From: Agrobacterium tumefaciens str. B6
GTDB taxonomy: Bacteria; Pseudomonadota; Alphaproteobacteria; Rhizobiales; Rhizobiaceae
Assembly (NCBI RefSeq): GCF_001541315.1
Contig: NZ_LMVK01000015.1
Span: 1 to 64,000, forward strand
Reading direction: 5' to 3'
Length of the DNA: 64,000 nt
Below the pieces are notes generated by a model that had not been told where the DNA came from, did not search any database, and saw only the letters and a program-made list of their open reading frames with translations. This document shows positions 1-9,300 of the stretch, in pieces. The position numbers and the translations under genes are program-made. How positions within the stretch are numbered: the first letter of the stretch is position 1; the number at the start of each line of letters is the position of its first letter.

Positions 1-131
1 CATAGTAGATTTATGGTAGGCGGCGTCGTCGGTGTGTACCCTCCGTTGGGATGCGCTTGCCACACCCACTCCTTAGAGGATTTCCAGTAAAAGTGCGTAG
101 CGTCCGGAAAATCTGATGCTTAGATAAAACT

Positions 132-170
132 TAGAGCGGCGCCCGCCCCGTTTCATCTCCCGCCGCTCTA
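132..170 (-). terminator. Inverted repeat at the end of the oxidase operon
   Basis: Perfect 10-bp inverted repeat (132-141 and 161-170) with a 19-nt loop. It overlaps the stop codon of the subunit III gene. On the minus strand it is followed by a short T-rich stretch, so it could terminate the operon. The flanking sequence 85-131 resembles intergenic repeat remnants common in Rhizobiaceae, so it may also be a palindromic repeat remnant. Bases 1-131 hold no gene that I can support. Confidence 0.5.
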
Positions 171-872
171 GCTGACCAATTGACGGCATAGATCGACAAA
201 ACTATTCGCCCAGCCGGCAAAGAGCGCAAAAAGGATCAGCCACACCACCAGCATGAAATGCCAGTAGATGGCGCACAGCTCCACGCTCAGGCGCATCCTT
301 GCCGACAGGGGTCCGCTGCGGGCGCGGATTGCGGTGCGTCCAAGCACACAGAGCCCGCCCACTATATGCAGGCCGTGCAGCCCGGTGATCATGTAAAAGA
401 AGCTGTTGGATGGGTTATCCGCCAGCACATAGCCTGCGGAGGTAAGTTGCCACCACGCCAGAAACTGCCCGGCGACGAAGAGAACGGCCGTCGCAAAGGC
501 TGCCGCGAGAGCCATATTCAGCCTGTCGCGGCGACCGGCGCCGGCTTCGGTTTTCGCCCGTTGCAGCGCCAGACTGCTGGCGGCGAGCGCCGCAGTATTG
601 GCCCATAACAGCCCGGGAACGGGGATGCCCCACCAGTCCGCGCCACCCATGCGGCCGAGATAGGCGCTGATAAGCAGCGTGAACAGCGCTCCGACGACAC
701 CCAGAAAAATGCCGAGCCCGAGTTTCGCTATTGTCGCCGACGATCCCTGCATCTGCGGCGCATCGCCTGCCACCCCCACCTCCAGCCATGGCTTTGAAGT
801 GAGCCGCTGCCCCGCCATCCACCAGGCGATGATGCCGGCAATACCCGCCATGAAGATGAGAATGGCGATCAT
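168..872 (-). CDS. ctaE: Cytochrome c oxidase subunit III
   Basis: Membrane subunit III of a heme-copper terminal oxidase in the cytoplasmic membrane. The 234-residue protein is almost entirely hydrophobic, with several predicted transmembrane helices. It carries the family signature around residues 160-172 (TGLHGLHIVGGL) and a late YWHFMLVVW stretch typical of subunit III. Its ATG overlaps the subunit I stop codon (ATGA), which indicates translational coupling. It is the last gene of the order II-I-III. It is slightly shorter than mitochondrial-type subunit III, as is usual for alternative bacterial aa3 oxidases (CoxMNOP-like). Its role in proton pumping is inferred from the family. Confidence 0.9.
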   Translation of the reverse strand: MIAILIFMAGIAGIIAWWMAGQRLTSKPWLEVGVAGDAPQMQGSSATIAKLGLGIFLGVVGALFTLLISAYLGRMGGADWWGIPVPGLLWANTAALAASSLALQRAKTEAGAGRRDRLNMALAAAFATAVLFVAGQFLAWWQLTSAGYVLADNPSNSFFYMITGLHGLHIVGGLCVLGRTAIRARSGPLSARMRLSVELCAIYWHFMLVVWLILFALFAGWANSFVDLCRQLVS

Positions 873-2647
873 GACAGGGCCCTCTCCGACGGCCCGGCCG
901 CAGCCGGCTGGTTTTGCGGCAAGAAGTCCTCATCCGCGCCGGGCACGCTGTAGTCATAAGGCCAGCGATAGACGACCGGCAGCTCCTTGCCCCAGTTTCC
1001 ATGAACCGGCGGGGTCTGCGGCGTTTGCCATTCCAGTGTCGTCGCCCGCCACGGATTGCCACCCGCCTGTTTGCCCCAGCGAAGGCTCCAGGCGAGATTG
1101 AACAGGAACAGCAGTTGTGCGGCGCCAACGACCAGTGCTGCAACGGAGATGAACATGTTCAGGGTGTGTGCCGAGGGTGGAATGAAAGCGGCCTCGCCCA
1201 GTTCGTAATAGCGGCGTGGCACGCCCATCAGGCCGAGATAATGCATCGGGAAGAAGATAGCGTAAGCGCCGAGAAAGGTGATCCAGAAGTGGATATGCCC
1301 CATCGCCACGTTCAGCATGCGTCCCGTGACTTTGGGATACCAATGGTGGATCGCGCCGAAAATCACCATGATCGGTGCGACCCCCATCACCATATGGAAA
1401 TGCGCGACGACGAACATCGTATCCGAAAGCGGAACGTCTACGACGACATTGCCTAGGAAAAGACCGGTCAATCCGCCATTGATGAATGTGACTATGAAGG
1501 CGAGCGCAAACAGCATCGGCAAGTTCAGATGGATATCGCCGCGCCAGAGCGTCAGCACCCAGTTATAGACCTTGATCGCCGTCGGCACGGCGATGATCAG
1601 CGTCGTGGTCGCGAAAAAGAAGCCGAAATTCGGGTTCATGCCGCTGACATACATATGATGCGCCCAGACGACGAAGCTCAGCGCCGCGATGATGACGATC
1701 GCCCAGACCATCATCCGGTAACCGAAGATGTTCTTGCGTGCATGGGTGCTGATGAGATCCGAGACGATGCCGAAGGCCGGAAGTGCCACGATATAGACTT
1801 CCGGATGGCCGAAGAACCAGAACAGATGCTGGAAGAGGATGGGACTGCCGCCCTCCTGTTTCAGCTGTTCACCCATCTCGACGATGGCGGGCATGAAGAA
1901 GCTCGTGCCGAGCAGTCGGTCGAACAACATCATGACGGCGGCAACGAGAAGCGCCGGGAAGGCGAGCAGCGCCATGGCGGTTGCCGTGAATATGCCCCAT
2001 ATCGTCAGGGGCATGCGCATCAGCGTCATGCCGCGCGTGCGCCCTTGGAGCACGGGGACGACGTAATTCAGCCCGCCCAGGGTAAAGCCGATGATGAAAA
2101 GGATCAGCGAGGTCAACATCAGGATGATGCCCCAGTCGCGCCCGCCCGGCGTTCCCGACAGCAGCGCCTGCGGCGGATAAAGGGTCCAGCCCGCACCCGT
2201 CGGCCCGCCGGGCGCGAAGAAACCGGCGACCAAGACGATGACCGCGAGAAGATAGAGCCAGTAGCTCAGCATGTTCGCATAGGGGAAAACCATGTCGCGC
2301 GCGCCGAGCATTAGCGGGATCAGATAATTGCCGAAACCGCCGAGAAACAGCGCGGTGAGCAGATAGATCACCATGATCATGCCGTGCATGGTGATGAACT
2401 GGTAATAATGTTCCGCGTCGATGAAAGAGAAATAACCGGGAAAGCCGAGTTGCAGGCGCATCAGCCAGGATAGCACCAGCGCCACCATGCCGATTGCCGT
2501 CGCGGTCAGGAAATATTGAATGGCGATGATCTTGGCATCCTGGCTGAAGACATATTTCGTCCACCAGCTTTTCGGGTGATAAAGCTCGACATCCTCGACC
2601 TCAGCGGGCTGGATGACCTGCCCCGCGCCGGATCCAATCTCGACCAT
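869..2647 (-). CDS. ctaD: Cytochrome c oxidase subunit I (A1-type heme-copper oxidase)
   Basis: Catalytic subunit that reduces O2 to water at a heme/CuB centre and pumps protons. About 12 membrane helices in 592 residues. Visible ligands: low-spin heme histidine H88 (ITMHGM) and its partner in VAHFHM (H416/H418); CuB ligands H281 in HPEVY and the pair H330-H331 (WAHHMY). The HPEVY motif, with E283 and the cross-link Tyr285, marks the A1 subgroup with a D-channel glutamate. The start at 2647 follows a strong GGGAGGA ribosome site. It sits between subunits II and III in one operon. No subunit IV or assembly factor (Cox11/Cox15) gene is seen nearby, which suggests a secondary oxidase rather than the main aa3 locus. 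Confidence 0.96.
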   Translation of the reverse strand: MVEIGSGAGQVIQPAEVEDVELYHPKSWWTKYVFSQDAKIIAIQYFLTATAIGMVALVLSWLMRLQLGFPGYFSFIDAEHYYQFITMHGMIMVIYLLTALFLGGFGNYLIPLMLGARDMVFPYANMLSYWLYLLAVIVLVAGFFAPGGPTGAGWTLYPPQALLSGTPGGRDWGIILMLTSLILFIIGFTLGGLNYVVPVLQGRTRGMTLMRMPLTIWGIFTATAMALLAFPALLVAAVMMLFDRLLGTSFFMPAIVEMGEQLKQEGGSPILFQHLFWFFGHPEVYIVALPAFGIVSDLISTHARKNIFGYRMMVWAIVIIAALSFVVWAHHMYVSGMNPNFGFFFATTTLIIAVPTAIKVYNWVLTLWRGDIHLNLPMLFALAFIVTFINGGLTGLFLGNVVVDVPLSDTMFVVAHFHMVMGVAPIMVIFGAIHHWYPKVTGRMLNVAMGHIHFWITFLGAYAIFFPMHYLGLMGVPRRYYELGEAAFIPPSAHTLNMFISVAALVVGAAQLLFLFNLAWSLRWGKQAGGNPWRATTLEWQTPQTPPVHGNWGKELPVVYRWPYDYSVPGADEDFLPQNQPAAAGPSERALS

Positions 2648-2703
2648 CTTCCGTCCTCCCTGTTTCCTCCGACGCGGCTTTTCCCTTCAACGACGCATGG
2701 CGC

Positions 2704-3519
2704 TCATCTGGCTGCCGACTTTTCCGCCAAAGCCAGCGATTTCGAGAAAGTCGGTTGCTGCTGTAGCCAGGCCTGATAGTCAGCCTCGGTATCGACAACG
2801 ACGGTGCCGCGCATCTGCGGATGGCCGACGCCGCACAATTCCGCGCAGAGAACCTCGAAGGTTCCTGTCCGCGTCGGGGTGAACCAGTAATAGGTGACCG
2901 AACCGGGGATCATGTCCATCTTGGCCCGGAACTCCGGCACGTAGAAATCATGCACCACGTCAACCGCGCGCAGCAGCATCTTCACCGGCCTGCCGGCGGG
3001 TAAATGCAACTCGCCGCCTTCAACGATGACATCGTCCATTCCGGCGGGGTCGTTTCTGTTCAAACCGAGCGGATTGTCCGGCGCAATGGCGCGCGTGCCG
3101 GCCCGTCCGAGCCGGCCGTCCGCGCCGGGCAGCCGGAAACTCCATTGCCATTGCTGACCGACGACTTCCACCTCGCTGGCGCCATCAGGCACGGTCACGA
3201 ACTGGTTCCACACGAAGAGGCCCGGCAGGAGCATGGCAGCCACCCCGACCCCGGTTCCTCCAGCAAGCCACCCCTCCAGGCGCTTGTTTTCAGGCTGGTA
3301 TGCCGCCCGGTTTCCCGTGCGATGCCTGAAACGGAACACGCAATAGGCGACGAACAACACGATGGCCGAAAAAACGAAACCGGTGATCCAGAAGGTGATG
3401 ATGATCGTATTGTCGATATAGCTCCAGTTGGAGGCAATCGGCGTCCACCACCAAGGGCTCAGCAGGTGGAATACGATCGATCCCACCACCAGCAGAACGA
3501 GAACCACAACGACAGCCAT
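2704..3519 (-). CDS. ctaC: Cytochrome c oxidase subunit II
   Basis: Periplasmic CuA subunit that takes electrons from cytochrome c. I use the ATG at 3519 (271 residues) because GGGAGGAG lies just upstream; an in-frame start 6 codons earlier has no such site. It has an N-terminal hydrophobic segment, a second helix near residues 38-62 and a third near 90-105, then the cupredoxin domain. CuA ligands are present: H190 (VVHDFYVPEF), C225, E227, C229, H233 and M236 in CAELCGVGHPQM. There is no C-terminal heme c domain. First gene of the II-I-III group, 56 bp before subunit I. Confidence 0.95.
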   Translation of the reverse strand: MAVVVVLVLLVVGSIVFHLLSPWWWTPIASNWSYIDNTIIITFWITGFVFSAIVLFVAYCVFRFRHRTGNRAAYQPENKRLEGWLAGGTGVGVAAMLLPGLFVWNQFVTVPDGASEVEVVGQQWQWSFRLPGADGRLGRAGTRAIAPDNPLGLNRNDPAGMDDVIVEGGELHLPAGRPVKMLLRAVDVVHDFYVPEFRAKMDMIPGSVTYYWFTPTRTGTFEVLCAELCGVGHPQMRGTVVVDTEADYQAWLQQQPTFSKSLALAEKSAAR

Positions 3520-3698
3520 CGTCTCCTCCCCTGACACGGCCGCGACTATTTCTACAATCCTATCGCGAAACGTATTAGCATTATCTCATGAACAGTTCGG
3601 GCGAGCAATTGCGGCAACAGCAGCAGTTCGCCCCTCATTCGGCCCTATCCTGCCGATCCACCCCGGCGAGAAACAGCTCTTCAGCTCGCATCATTTCG

Positions 3699-4085
3699 CT
3701 ACTTGGAGTATTGCTTCAGATAGGCGATGAGATTGGTGATGTCGGTGTCGTCCTTCACCCCGACAAAGGCCATTTTTGTGCCCTTCACCTTCGCCTTGGG
3801 GTCGTGCAGATAATCGCGAAATGATGTCTCGTCCCATACCAGCCCGGCCTTGCCCGCATCCTGCATCGCCTGCGAATAGGCGAAATCCGGATGGGTGCCG
3901 GCGGCTCTGCCGAACAGGCCGTTCAGTGAAGGTCCGACCTTGTTCTGGTCGGTTTCGGCGACATGACAAATGCCGCATTTTTTGAAAACGGTGGCGCCGG
4001 CGGCAGCGTCCCCCTCCTGTGCGTGCGCATCAAGCGGAAGGGTCGTGGCGAAAAGCAGACAGATGGCAAGAAAACGATACGACAT
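3699..4085 (-). CDS. Class I cytochrome c (c2/c552-like)
   Basis: Small soluble periplasmic electron carrier. Residues 1-23 form a signal peptide ending DAHA-Q. The heme motif is CGICH (C37, C40, H41), and the axial methionine is M105 in GTKMAF. At 128 residues it is typical of monoheme cytochrome c2. It lies directly upstream of the oxidase subunit II gene (about 180 bp) on the same strand, so it is the likely electron donor to that oxidase. The start at 4085 is preceded by TGAGGAT. Confidence 0.92.
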   Translation of the reverse strand: MSYRFLAICLLFATTLPLDAHAQEGDAAAGATVFKKCGICHVAETDQNKVGPSLNGLFGRAAGTHPDFAYSQAMQDAGKAGLVWDETSFRDYLHDPKAKVKGTKMAFVGVKDDTDITNLIAYLKQYSK

Positions 4086-4186
4086 GGCATCCTCACGCGC
4101 TCCATCGCCATCCCGGCCGCAACGGCTCCCTCAGGAGAGCCGCAACGGCGGGAAGGATGATCGACAGCTAGATTTCCGTTATGGGT

Positions 4187-5002
4187 TCAAGGCATACGGT
4201 TTGGATAAACGGGGACGATCAATTTCCGGTAGAGGTGCCAGGTTGCATGTCCGAGGATGGGCATGATGACTGCAAGGCCGACGAAAACCGGGATTGTACC
4301 GACGACGAGCAGCGCCGCGACGATCAACCCCCAAAGCGCAACTGGAACCGGATTGGCGAGCGTGGCGCGTATGCTCGCATCCACCGCCGCGACTGCGCCG
4401 ACATCCCGGTCAAGCATCAGCGGGAACGCCACCACCGTTGTCGCCAGCACAATGACCGCGAAAACGAAACCGGCAAGATTCCCCCAGATTATCAGAGAAA
4501 GTCCCTCCGGGGTGGTCAGCACGTCTGACAGAAAGGTTGAGAGTGAAGCCGGACCGGCCGCATCGAACGTCGTGGTGTAGAGGTACTGCGCAACAATCAG
4601 CCAGAGGGCGAAAAGCACGAACAGCATGACGGCGACCGCGATAATCGACGGCAGGGCCGGAGAGTGTCGAACCTCCAGCGCATGACGCCAGGAGCTATCC
4701 AACCCCTGCTCGCGTCGGCGGCTGATTTCATAAAGACCGATGGCCGCGATCGGACCGATCAGCGCAAAACCTGACATCAAGGGATAAATCAGCGGCAGCA
4801 GATTGGCGCCGGAACTCCACATGACCAGAAAAACACCCGCAATCGGATACATAAGACAGAGAAAGACATAATGGGACGGCTTCTCTTTGAAGTCATCAAG
4901 TCCCAACTTCAATGCATCGACAATATCCGCGAAACCAATCTTGCGGACTTCGGGGCGAGTAAATTCACCGGTCGCACCGGCCATGACATGGAATGCCGTC
5001 AT
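4187..5002 (-). CDS. DUF2189 family integral membrane protein
   Basis: Uncharacterised inner-membrane protein of 271 residues with about six hydrophobic helices and a short soluble N-terminus containing the DALKLGLDDF stretch typical of DUF2189. An upstream ATG at 5095 exists, but the start at 5002 has an AGGAGGAG ribosome site. Members often sit beside cytochrome c or oxidase genes, as here (101 bp before the cytochrome c gene). Its role is unknown; a part in respiratory-chain assembly or membrane homeostasis is a guess from context. Confidence 0.8.
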   Translation of the reverse strand: MTAFHVMAGATGEFTRPEVRKIGFADIVDALKLGLDDFKEKPSHYVFLCLMYPIAGVFLVMWSSGANLLPLIYPLMSGFALIGPIAAIGLYEISRRREQGLDSSWRHALEVRHSPALPSIIAVAVMLFVLFALWLIVAQYLYTTTFDAAGPASLSTFLSDVLTTPEGLSLIIWGNLAGFVFAVIVLATTVVAFPLMLDRDVGAVAAVDASIRATLANPVPVALWGLIVAALLVVGTIPVFVGLAVIMPILGHATWHLYRKLIVPVYPNRMP

Positions 5003-5384
5003 AGCACTTCTCCTCCTGCGCCATGATCCGGCTGGCGGCGTGGAAACGCCTGGAGACTTTATCTGCGCGTCAAACCGCAACCGGCTAAATTGCAATTTAT
5101 CAAATCCGGGCGCCTTTGTCGCCTGTTCTTTAAATTAGGGAAATTAGATGCGCGCCGTCGGCGTGACCGGGGGGCGACGCCGGTCCTTCGAAGACAATCC
5201 CGCCGGGGGCTCCTCGAATTGGCAAACTGGCCAGCCATGAGGAAAACACCTCCACGGGCAGAGGCTGATCCGCTTCTTCATTTTTCTCTCGAAAGGCGCT
5301 TGGTTTGCGAGCGCGAGGACAGGGTGCTGATCGACCGTATCGAAGGCGTGAAGGGGTCCCGCCCGGACATAATTCAAAACGAAT
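5003..5384. other. Intergenic region upstream of the DUF2189 gene
   Basis: No credible gene. On the minus strand, at about 5088-5110, there is an AT-rich stretch holding TTGATAAATTGCAA, which resembles an FNR/FixK half-palindrome (TTGAT-N4-ATCAA) with two mismatches. It lies about 85-100 bp upstream of the DUF2189 start. I see no clear terminator behind the flavoprotein gene that ends at 5385. Confidence 0.35.
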
Positions 5385-7484
5385 TCAGTCTTCGGCGCAT
5401 CCTTCTCTTTCGCCGAGATCATAGATGCGTCCGGTGAGCCAGGCGGGCCAGTCCCGTTCAAAGAAGGATTTCTGGCTTTCATCGAAGACGCGGTTGGGAC
5501 GCGTCGATATCGCCATATCCTTACCTTCGAGCCTGACGACGATCTGCTCGCTTCGATGATCGTCTTTCTCCCTGCGAAAGCGGAATTGATGCAAGGGTCC
5601 CGCATTAACGTTCGGAACCAGTTCACCGTCAGCATCGCAGATCGCGCGTGCGCCTCGGCTGCCGCCGCCATCGCGAATGAAGTAATCCAACGCCGTGAGC
5701 ACGGCCTCGGACGCAATCGCCATCTGTTGCCACTGAACGGCGCGAACCGCCTCGGCAGCCCGTCCGTAAGCAATCCCGTTCGAGCGGATCGTCGCATTGA
5801 GCGAACGCGCCCCGGCAAGCGCCTGCGAAACGCTTTCGGCATCGCATATCATCCCCGCCTTATCACTCATGCGGGACTGGATTTCGGTGCGGATGTTCTT
5901 GGCGGACAGGCGACTATCCTCCTTCAGAATGGCGAGAAGGTCATTGATGCCCGTTAACGCAGCCGCCTCAATATTTGCCGATGACGGGGATTTCGCGCGG
6001 CGACTTGCGCCGATGTGTTCGGCCGCGCGTGTGCCGAACACCTGTCCGGCATTCAGCGCCGCACCGCCCGGCCGTGTCACACCATGCGTACCTGCGGCCT
6101 CGCCGACGGAATAGCAGCCCGTCAGGTTGGTCCGCCCCCAGGTATCGACCATGATGCCGCCGTTCATGTGCTGGTTGTTCACCGCAAATTCCAGCGGCTC
6201 GCTGGCGATGTCGATCTTGTAGCGCCGGTAGAGTTCGATCGCGAGCGGGTTCATATGCCGCAACCGGTTGATGGGTAGTTCCGTCATCGCCCCGGCGTTT
6301 TCGATGTAGCTGCTGACGTCTGCGTCGAGACGGTCAAGGCTGAACGGAAGATCGCCGGGCACCGCCAGCGGATTGCGATTGAAGTCCATAAAGACCCGTC
6401 GCCCGGCCGCCGACTCGCGGAAGATCGCAAGGTCGACCAGACTTGAGCCGAAATCGAGCATACGGGTCGAATGGAAGGGCCATTGGTAGCCCTTTCGGAA
6501 AATGTTGGAGGCCATTTCCTGCGTATTGCGATAGTAGTCCGCCAGAAAATGGTGCTCTTTGCCCTCGGCATCCAGCGAATAAATGTGAGGAATGGCCTGA
6601 ACATAAGTTCCTGATAGATTCCAGGGGAACCCCTCCCGCCGCGTGCCGATGCCGAACTGACTTTCCGTGAGGTTTACGAGGTCTATCCCTGCCTCCAGCG
6701 CCAGCCCCAGAGAGCCGAAGCAGCCATTGGGATAGACGCTGTCGCGATAAAGTTCACCCGGTCCTCCGGCTGCAAGGACGATCACCGCACACACGAACAG
6801 AGCGATCCCGAACGGATTGGTGTCGCTGCGCTCATGAGGCTGCATGGCGAGAACGCCGACGACCCGTCTTTCGTGCCTCAAACCTTCGGTCAATATTTTG
6901 ACGACGGTGGTATGATTGTGAAACGGGATATCCAGACGGATCGCTTCATCCGCAAGCACCTTGACCATCAACCGCGATGTCCTCGGACCGCAGCTGGTCG
7001 CGCGGCCGACTTCGTCGTGGTCGGTCTGATATCTCAGCGTCCCGCCCAGCGGGTCCTGCGGCAAGGGCAGCCCAAGGAATTGCAGCGAGGCCATCATGCG
7101 CGCGGAGCCGACCGCCTCGACATAGGCGGTGTCCTCGTCCATGGCGCCACCGCTGCGGATAGCGCGCGCCATCGCCTTGAAGTTGTCGCCCTGATCAGCC
7201 GTGTTCGCGGTGTGGAGCGTTTGTTTGTCCGATCCGGAACAGGCGGATGTCCCGCCCCACGCGCTCTGGCTGAGGATGACGACGTCATCGCCGCGCCGCT
7301 TCATTTCCACCGCGGCCCGCAGCCCGGCAGCACCGGAGCCGACAACGACACAGCCAGCCCGATGAACCGGAACATCGATGCCGCCGAGCACGATCATTTC
7401 CCTGGGGCCGGGCGCATTCGGCAAACGCGGCATGTTCACATCCGTGAGCGCGTCAAGAATATGCTGCGGGACGGTCGCGTCCAT
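5385..7484 (-). CDS. FAD-dependent oxidoreductase, fumarate reductase/succinate dehydrogenase flavoprotein-like
   Basis: 699-residue flavoprotein with an N-terminal FAD-binding motif (VVVGSGAAGLRAA, about residues 46-58), an SDH/FRD-type flavoprotein fold, and a C-terminal extension resembling the helical domain of L-aspartate oxidase and SdhA. The GGTSACSGSD segment near residue 77 matches the region after the first FAD motif in this superfamily. No iron-sulfur or membrane-anchor partner gene is adjacent, so it is probably a soluble dehydrogenase or reductase of an unknown substrate. It is the last gene of the GMC/ABC transporter group, 74 bp after the first GMC gene. The start is supported by GAGGAG 10 nt upstream. 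Confidence 0.8.
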   Translation of the reverse strand: MDATVPQHILDALTDVNMPRLPNAPGPREMIVLGGIDVPVHRAGCVVVGSGAAGLRAAVEMKRRGDDVVILSQSAWGGTSACSGSDKQTLHTANTADQGDNFKAMARAIRSGGAMDEDTAYVEAVGSARMMASLQFLGLPLPQDPLGGTLRYQTDHDEVGRATSCGPRTSRLMVKVLADEAIRLDIPFHNHTTVVKILTEGLRHERRVVGVLAMQPHERSDTNPFGIALFVCAVIVLAAGGPGELYRDSVYPNGCFGSLGLALEAGIDLVNLTESQFGIGTRREGFPWNLSGTYVQAIPHIYSLDAEGKEHHFLADYYRNTQEMASNIFRKGYQWPFHSTRMLDFGSSLVDLAIFRESAAGRRVFMDFNRNPLAVPGDLPFSLDRLDADVSSYIENAGAMTELPINRLRHMNPLAIELYRRYKIDIASEPLEFAVNNQHMNGGIMVDTWGRTNLTGCYSVGEAAGTHGVTRPGGAALNAGQVFGTRAAEHIGASRRAKSPSSANIEAAALTGINDLLAILKEDSRLSAKNIRTEIQSRMSDKAGMICDAESVSQALAGARSLNATIRSNGIAYGRAAEAVRAVQWQQMAIASEAVLTALDYFIRDGGGSRGARAICDADGELVPNVNAGPLHQFRFRREKDDHRSEQIVVRLEGKDMAISTRPNRVFDESQKSFFERDWPAWLTGRIYDLGEREGCAED

Positions 7485-7558
7485 GAGCGTTTTACTCCTC
7501 GTGTTGCCTTTCAGGCTTTGTCTTAGGTTCGCATCAGGACCGCCTGATCGCGGAATGA

Positions 7559-9214
7559 CTACCGAACCTGCGCTCGCGCCCTTGGACGCGTTTCATTGCG
7601 TTCGTGCGAGAAAATCGCAGGCGCAAGGGGCCCAAGTCCTCTTATCAGGTCCGCACCTTTCTCTCCGACCATGATCGTCGGCGCATTGGTGTTGCACGAG
7701 GGGACACGCGGCATGACGGAGGAATCGCAGACGCGCAGCCCTTCAAGACCGTGTACCTTGAGATCAAGGCCGACGACGGATTCCGGCCCGTTGCCCATCT
7801 TGCAGGTGCCGACAGGATGGTGATCGGTCTTGGCGTTCGCGCAGCCGTAGTCGAAAAGCTCATCATCCGTCATGACCTTGGGGCCGGGAAGACGTTCCGC
7901 CATGATGTATGGCTTCAATGCCGCCTGCTGGAATATCTCGCGGGCGATCTTGAGACCTTCCAGCGACATCTTCCGGTCATGCGGATCGGACCAGTAATTG
8001 GGATCGATCAACGGCGCGGCAGCCGGATCGGAGGATGACAGCCGCACGGTTCCGCGCGATCTGGGATGAAGATAGGCGGAATTCAGCGTGACCCCGGCGT
8101 TTTTCAGTCGCTCCACGCCCGCCTCGATACCCGACCCCAATCCCAGATGGAACTGGATATCCGGCGAGCGCGCGTCCGGGTCCGCATACCAGAAACCGCC
8201 CGTTTCAAACAGCGAGGAGGCAACCGGGCCGGTACGGAACAGAATATACTCAAGCCCTGCCCATATCGTCCGATGAAGCTTGGCGACGCCGTCATAGGTA
8301 TGGTCGCCGGTGCATTCGGCAATCACGAAAAGATCGAGATGATCCTGAAGGTTCGAGCCGACGCCGGGCAGGTCATGCAGCACCTTCACGCCCACGGATT
8401 TCAGATGGTCCGCCGGGCCGATACCCGATTGCTGCAGGAGCTTGGGGGAGCCGATCGCGCCGGAAGAGACGAGAACTTCCCGTTCGGCGCGGATGATTTC
8501 CGAACCGGATTTTCCGACCACCTCAACGCCGATGGCGCGTTGTCCTTCCAGAACGATGCGGGAGACGCGTGCACCGAGTTTGATCGTCAGGTTTTTGCGA
8601 TGACGGATCGGGTTGAGGTAGGCGAGTGATGCCGAAGATCTTCGGCGGTTGCGCTGGGTGAGCTGATAAAAGCCGACGCCGGCCTGCTGCCGGCCGTTGA
8701 AATCGTGATTATAGGGTATGCCAAGTTCCTGGCCGGCCCTGATATAGGCATCGCAGATAGGCAGGGCCGAAACCGGCATCGAGACGCCAAGTGGTCCGCC
8801 ATAGGAATGATAATCGTCGGCAAAACGCTGATTGTCTTCCGCCCGCTTGTAATAGGGCAGGATGTCGCGATAGCTCCAGCCGTCGCAGCCATCCTCGGAG
8901 ACCCATGTGTCGTAATCGGCCGCATTGCCGCGCGTATAAAGCTGGGCATTGATCGATGAGCCGCCGCCCAGCACCTTGGCCTGGGTGTACCGCAACACCC
9001 TGCCCTTCATGTGCTTTTGCGGCACCGTCTCCCAACCCCAGCTCGCCACGCCTTTGGTCATTTTGGCAAAACCGGCCGGCATGTGGAAAAGCGGATTCCA
9101 GTCCCCTCCACCGGCTTCGAGCAGCAGGACGTTGACATCGGGGTCTTCGCTCAAACGGTTTGCAAGCACACATCCTGCGGGGCCGGCACCGGTGATAATA
9201 TAGTCGAAACGCAT
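7559..9214 (-). CDS. GMC family oxidoreductase (choline dehydrogenase-like)
   Basis: FAD-dependent alcohol dehydrogenase of the glucose-methanol-choline family, 551 residues. The Rossmann motif TGAGPAGCVLANRLSED is at about residues 8-24, and the GMC signature around LGGGSSINAQLYTRGNAADYD near 83-103. The catalytic His/Asn pair lies near H466 (DHHPVGTCKMG) and N510 (CNTNAP). It is close to BetA, but no betaine aldehyde gene set adjoins it, so choline specificity is not implied. It likely oxidises a primary or secondary alcohol generated from the sugar-like solute imported by the neighbouring transporter. Confidence 0.85.
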   Translation of the reverse strand: MRFDYIITGAGPAGCVLANRLSEDPDVNVLLLEAGGGDWNPLFHMPAGFAKMTKGVASWGWETVPQKHMKGRVLRYTQAKVLGGGSSINAQLYTRGNAADYDTWVSEDGCDGWSYRDILPYYKRAEDNQRFADDYHSYGGPLGVSMPVSALPICDAYIRAGQELGIPYNHDFNGRQQAGVGFYQLTQRNRRRSSASLAYLNPIRHRKNLTIKLGARVSRIVLEGQRAIGVEVVGKSGSEIIRAEREVLVSSGAIGSPKLLQQSGIGPADHLKSVGVKVLHDLPGVGSNLQDHLDLFVIAECTGDHTYDGVAKLHRTIWAGLEYILFRTGPVASSLFETGGFWYADPDARSPDIQFHLGLGSGIEAGVERLKNAGVTLNSAYLHPRSRGTVRLSSSDPAAAPLIDPNYWSDPHDRKMSLEGLKIAREIFQQAALKPYIMAERLPGPKVMTDDELFDYGCANAKTDHHPVGTCKMGNGPESVVGLDLKVHGLEGLRVCDSSVMPRVPSCNTNAPTIMVGEKGADLIRGLGPLAPAIFSHERNETRPRARAQVR

Positions 9215-9300
9215 CGAACTATCCTGTTACACTTGAGTAATCTGATGGCCGCCATCGGCATAAAGCGGCATCGCGGCCATGAAATGCGGGGGCGTCAGCC

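Noticed and set aside
7559..9214. Annotation of the first GMC enzyme as true choline dehydrogenase (betA)
   Set aside because: No betB, betI or choline transporter nearby; GMC sequence similarity alone does not give substrate.
9223..9233. TGTTACACTTG near the first GMC start, resembling the MocR half-site
   Set aside because: Single half-site with no inverse partner, 39 kb from the regulator; likely chance.
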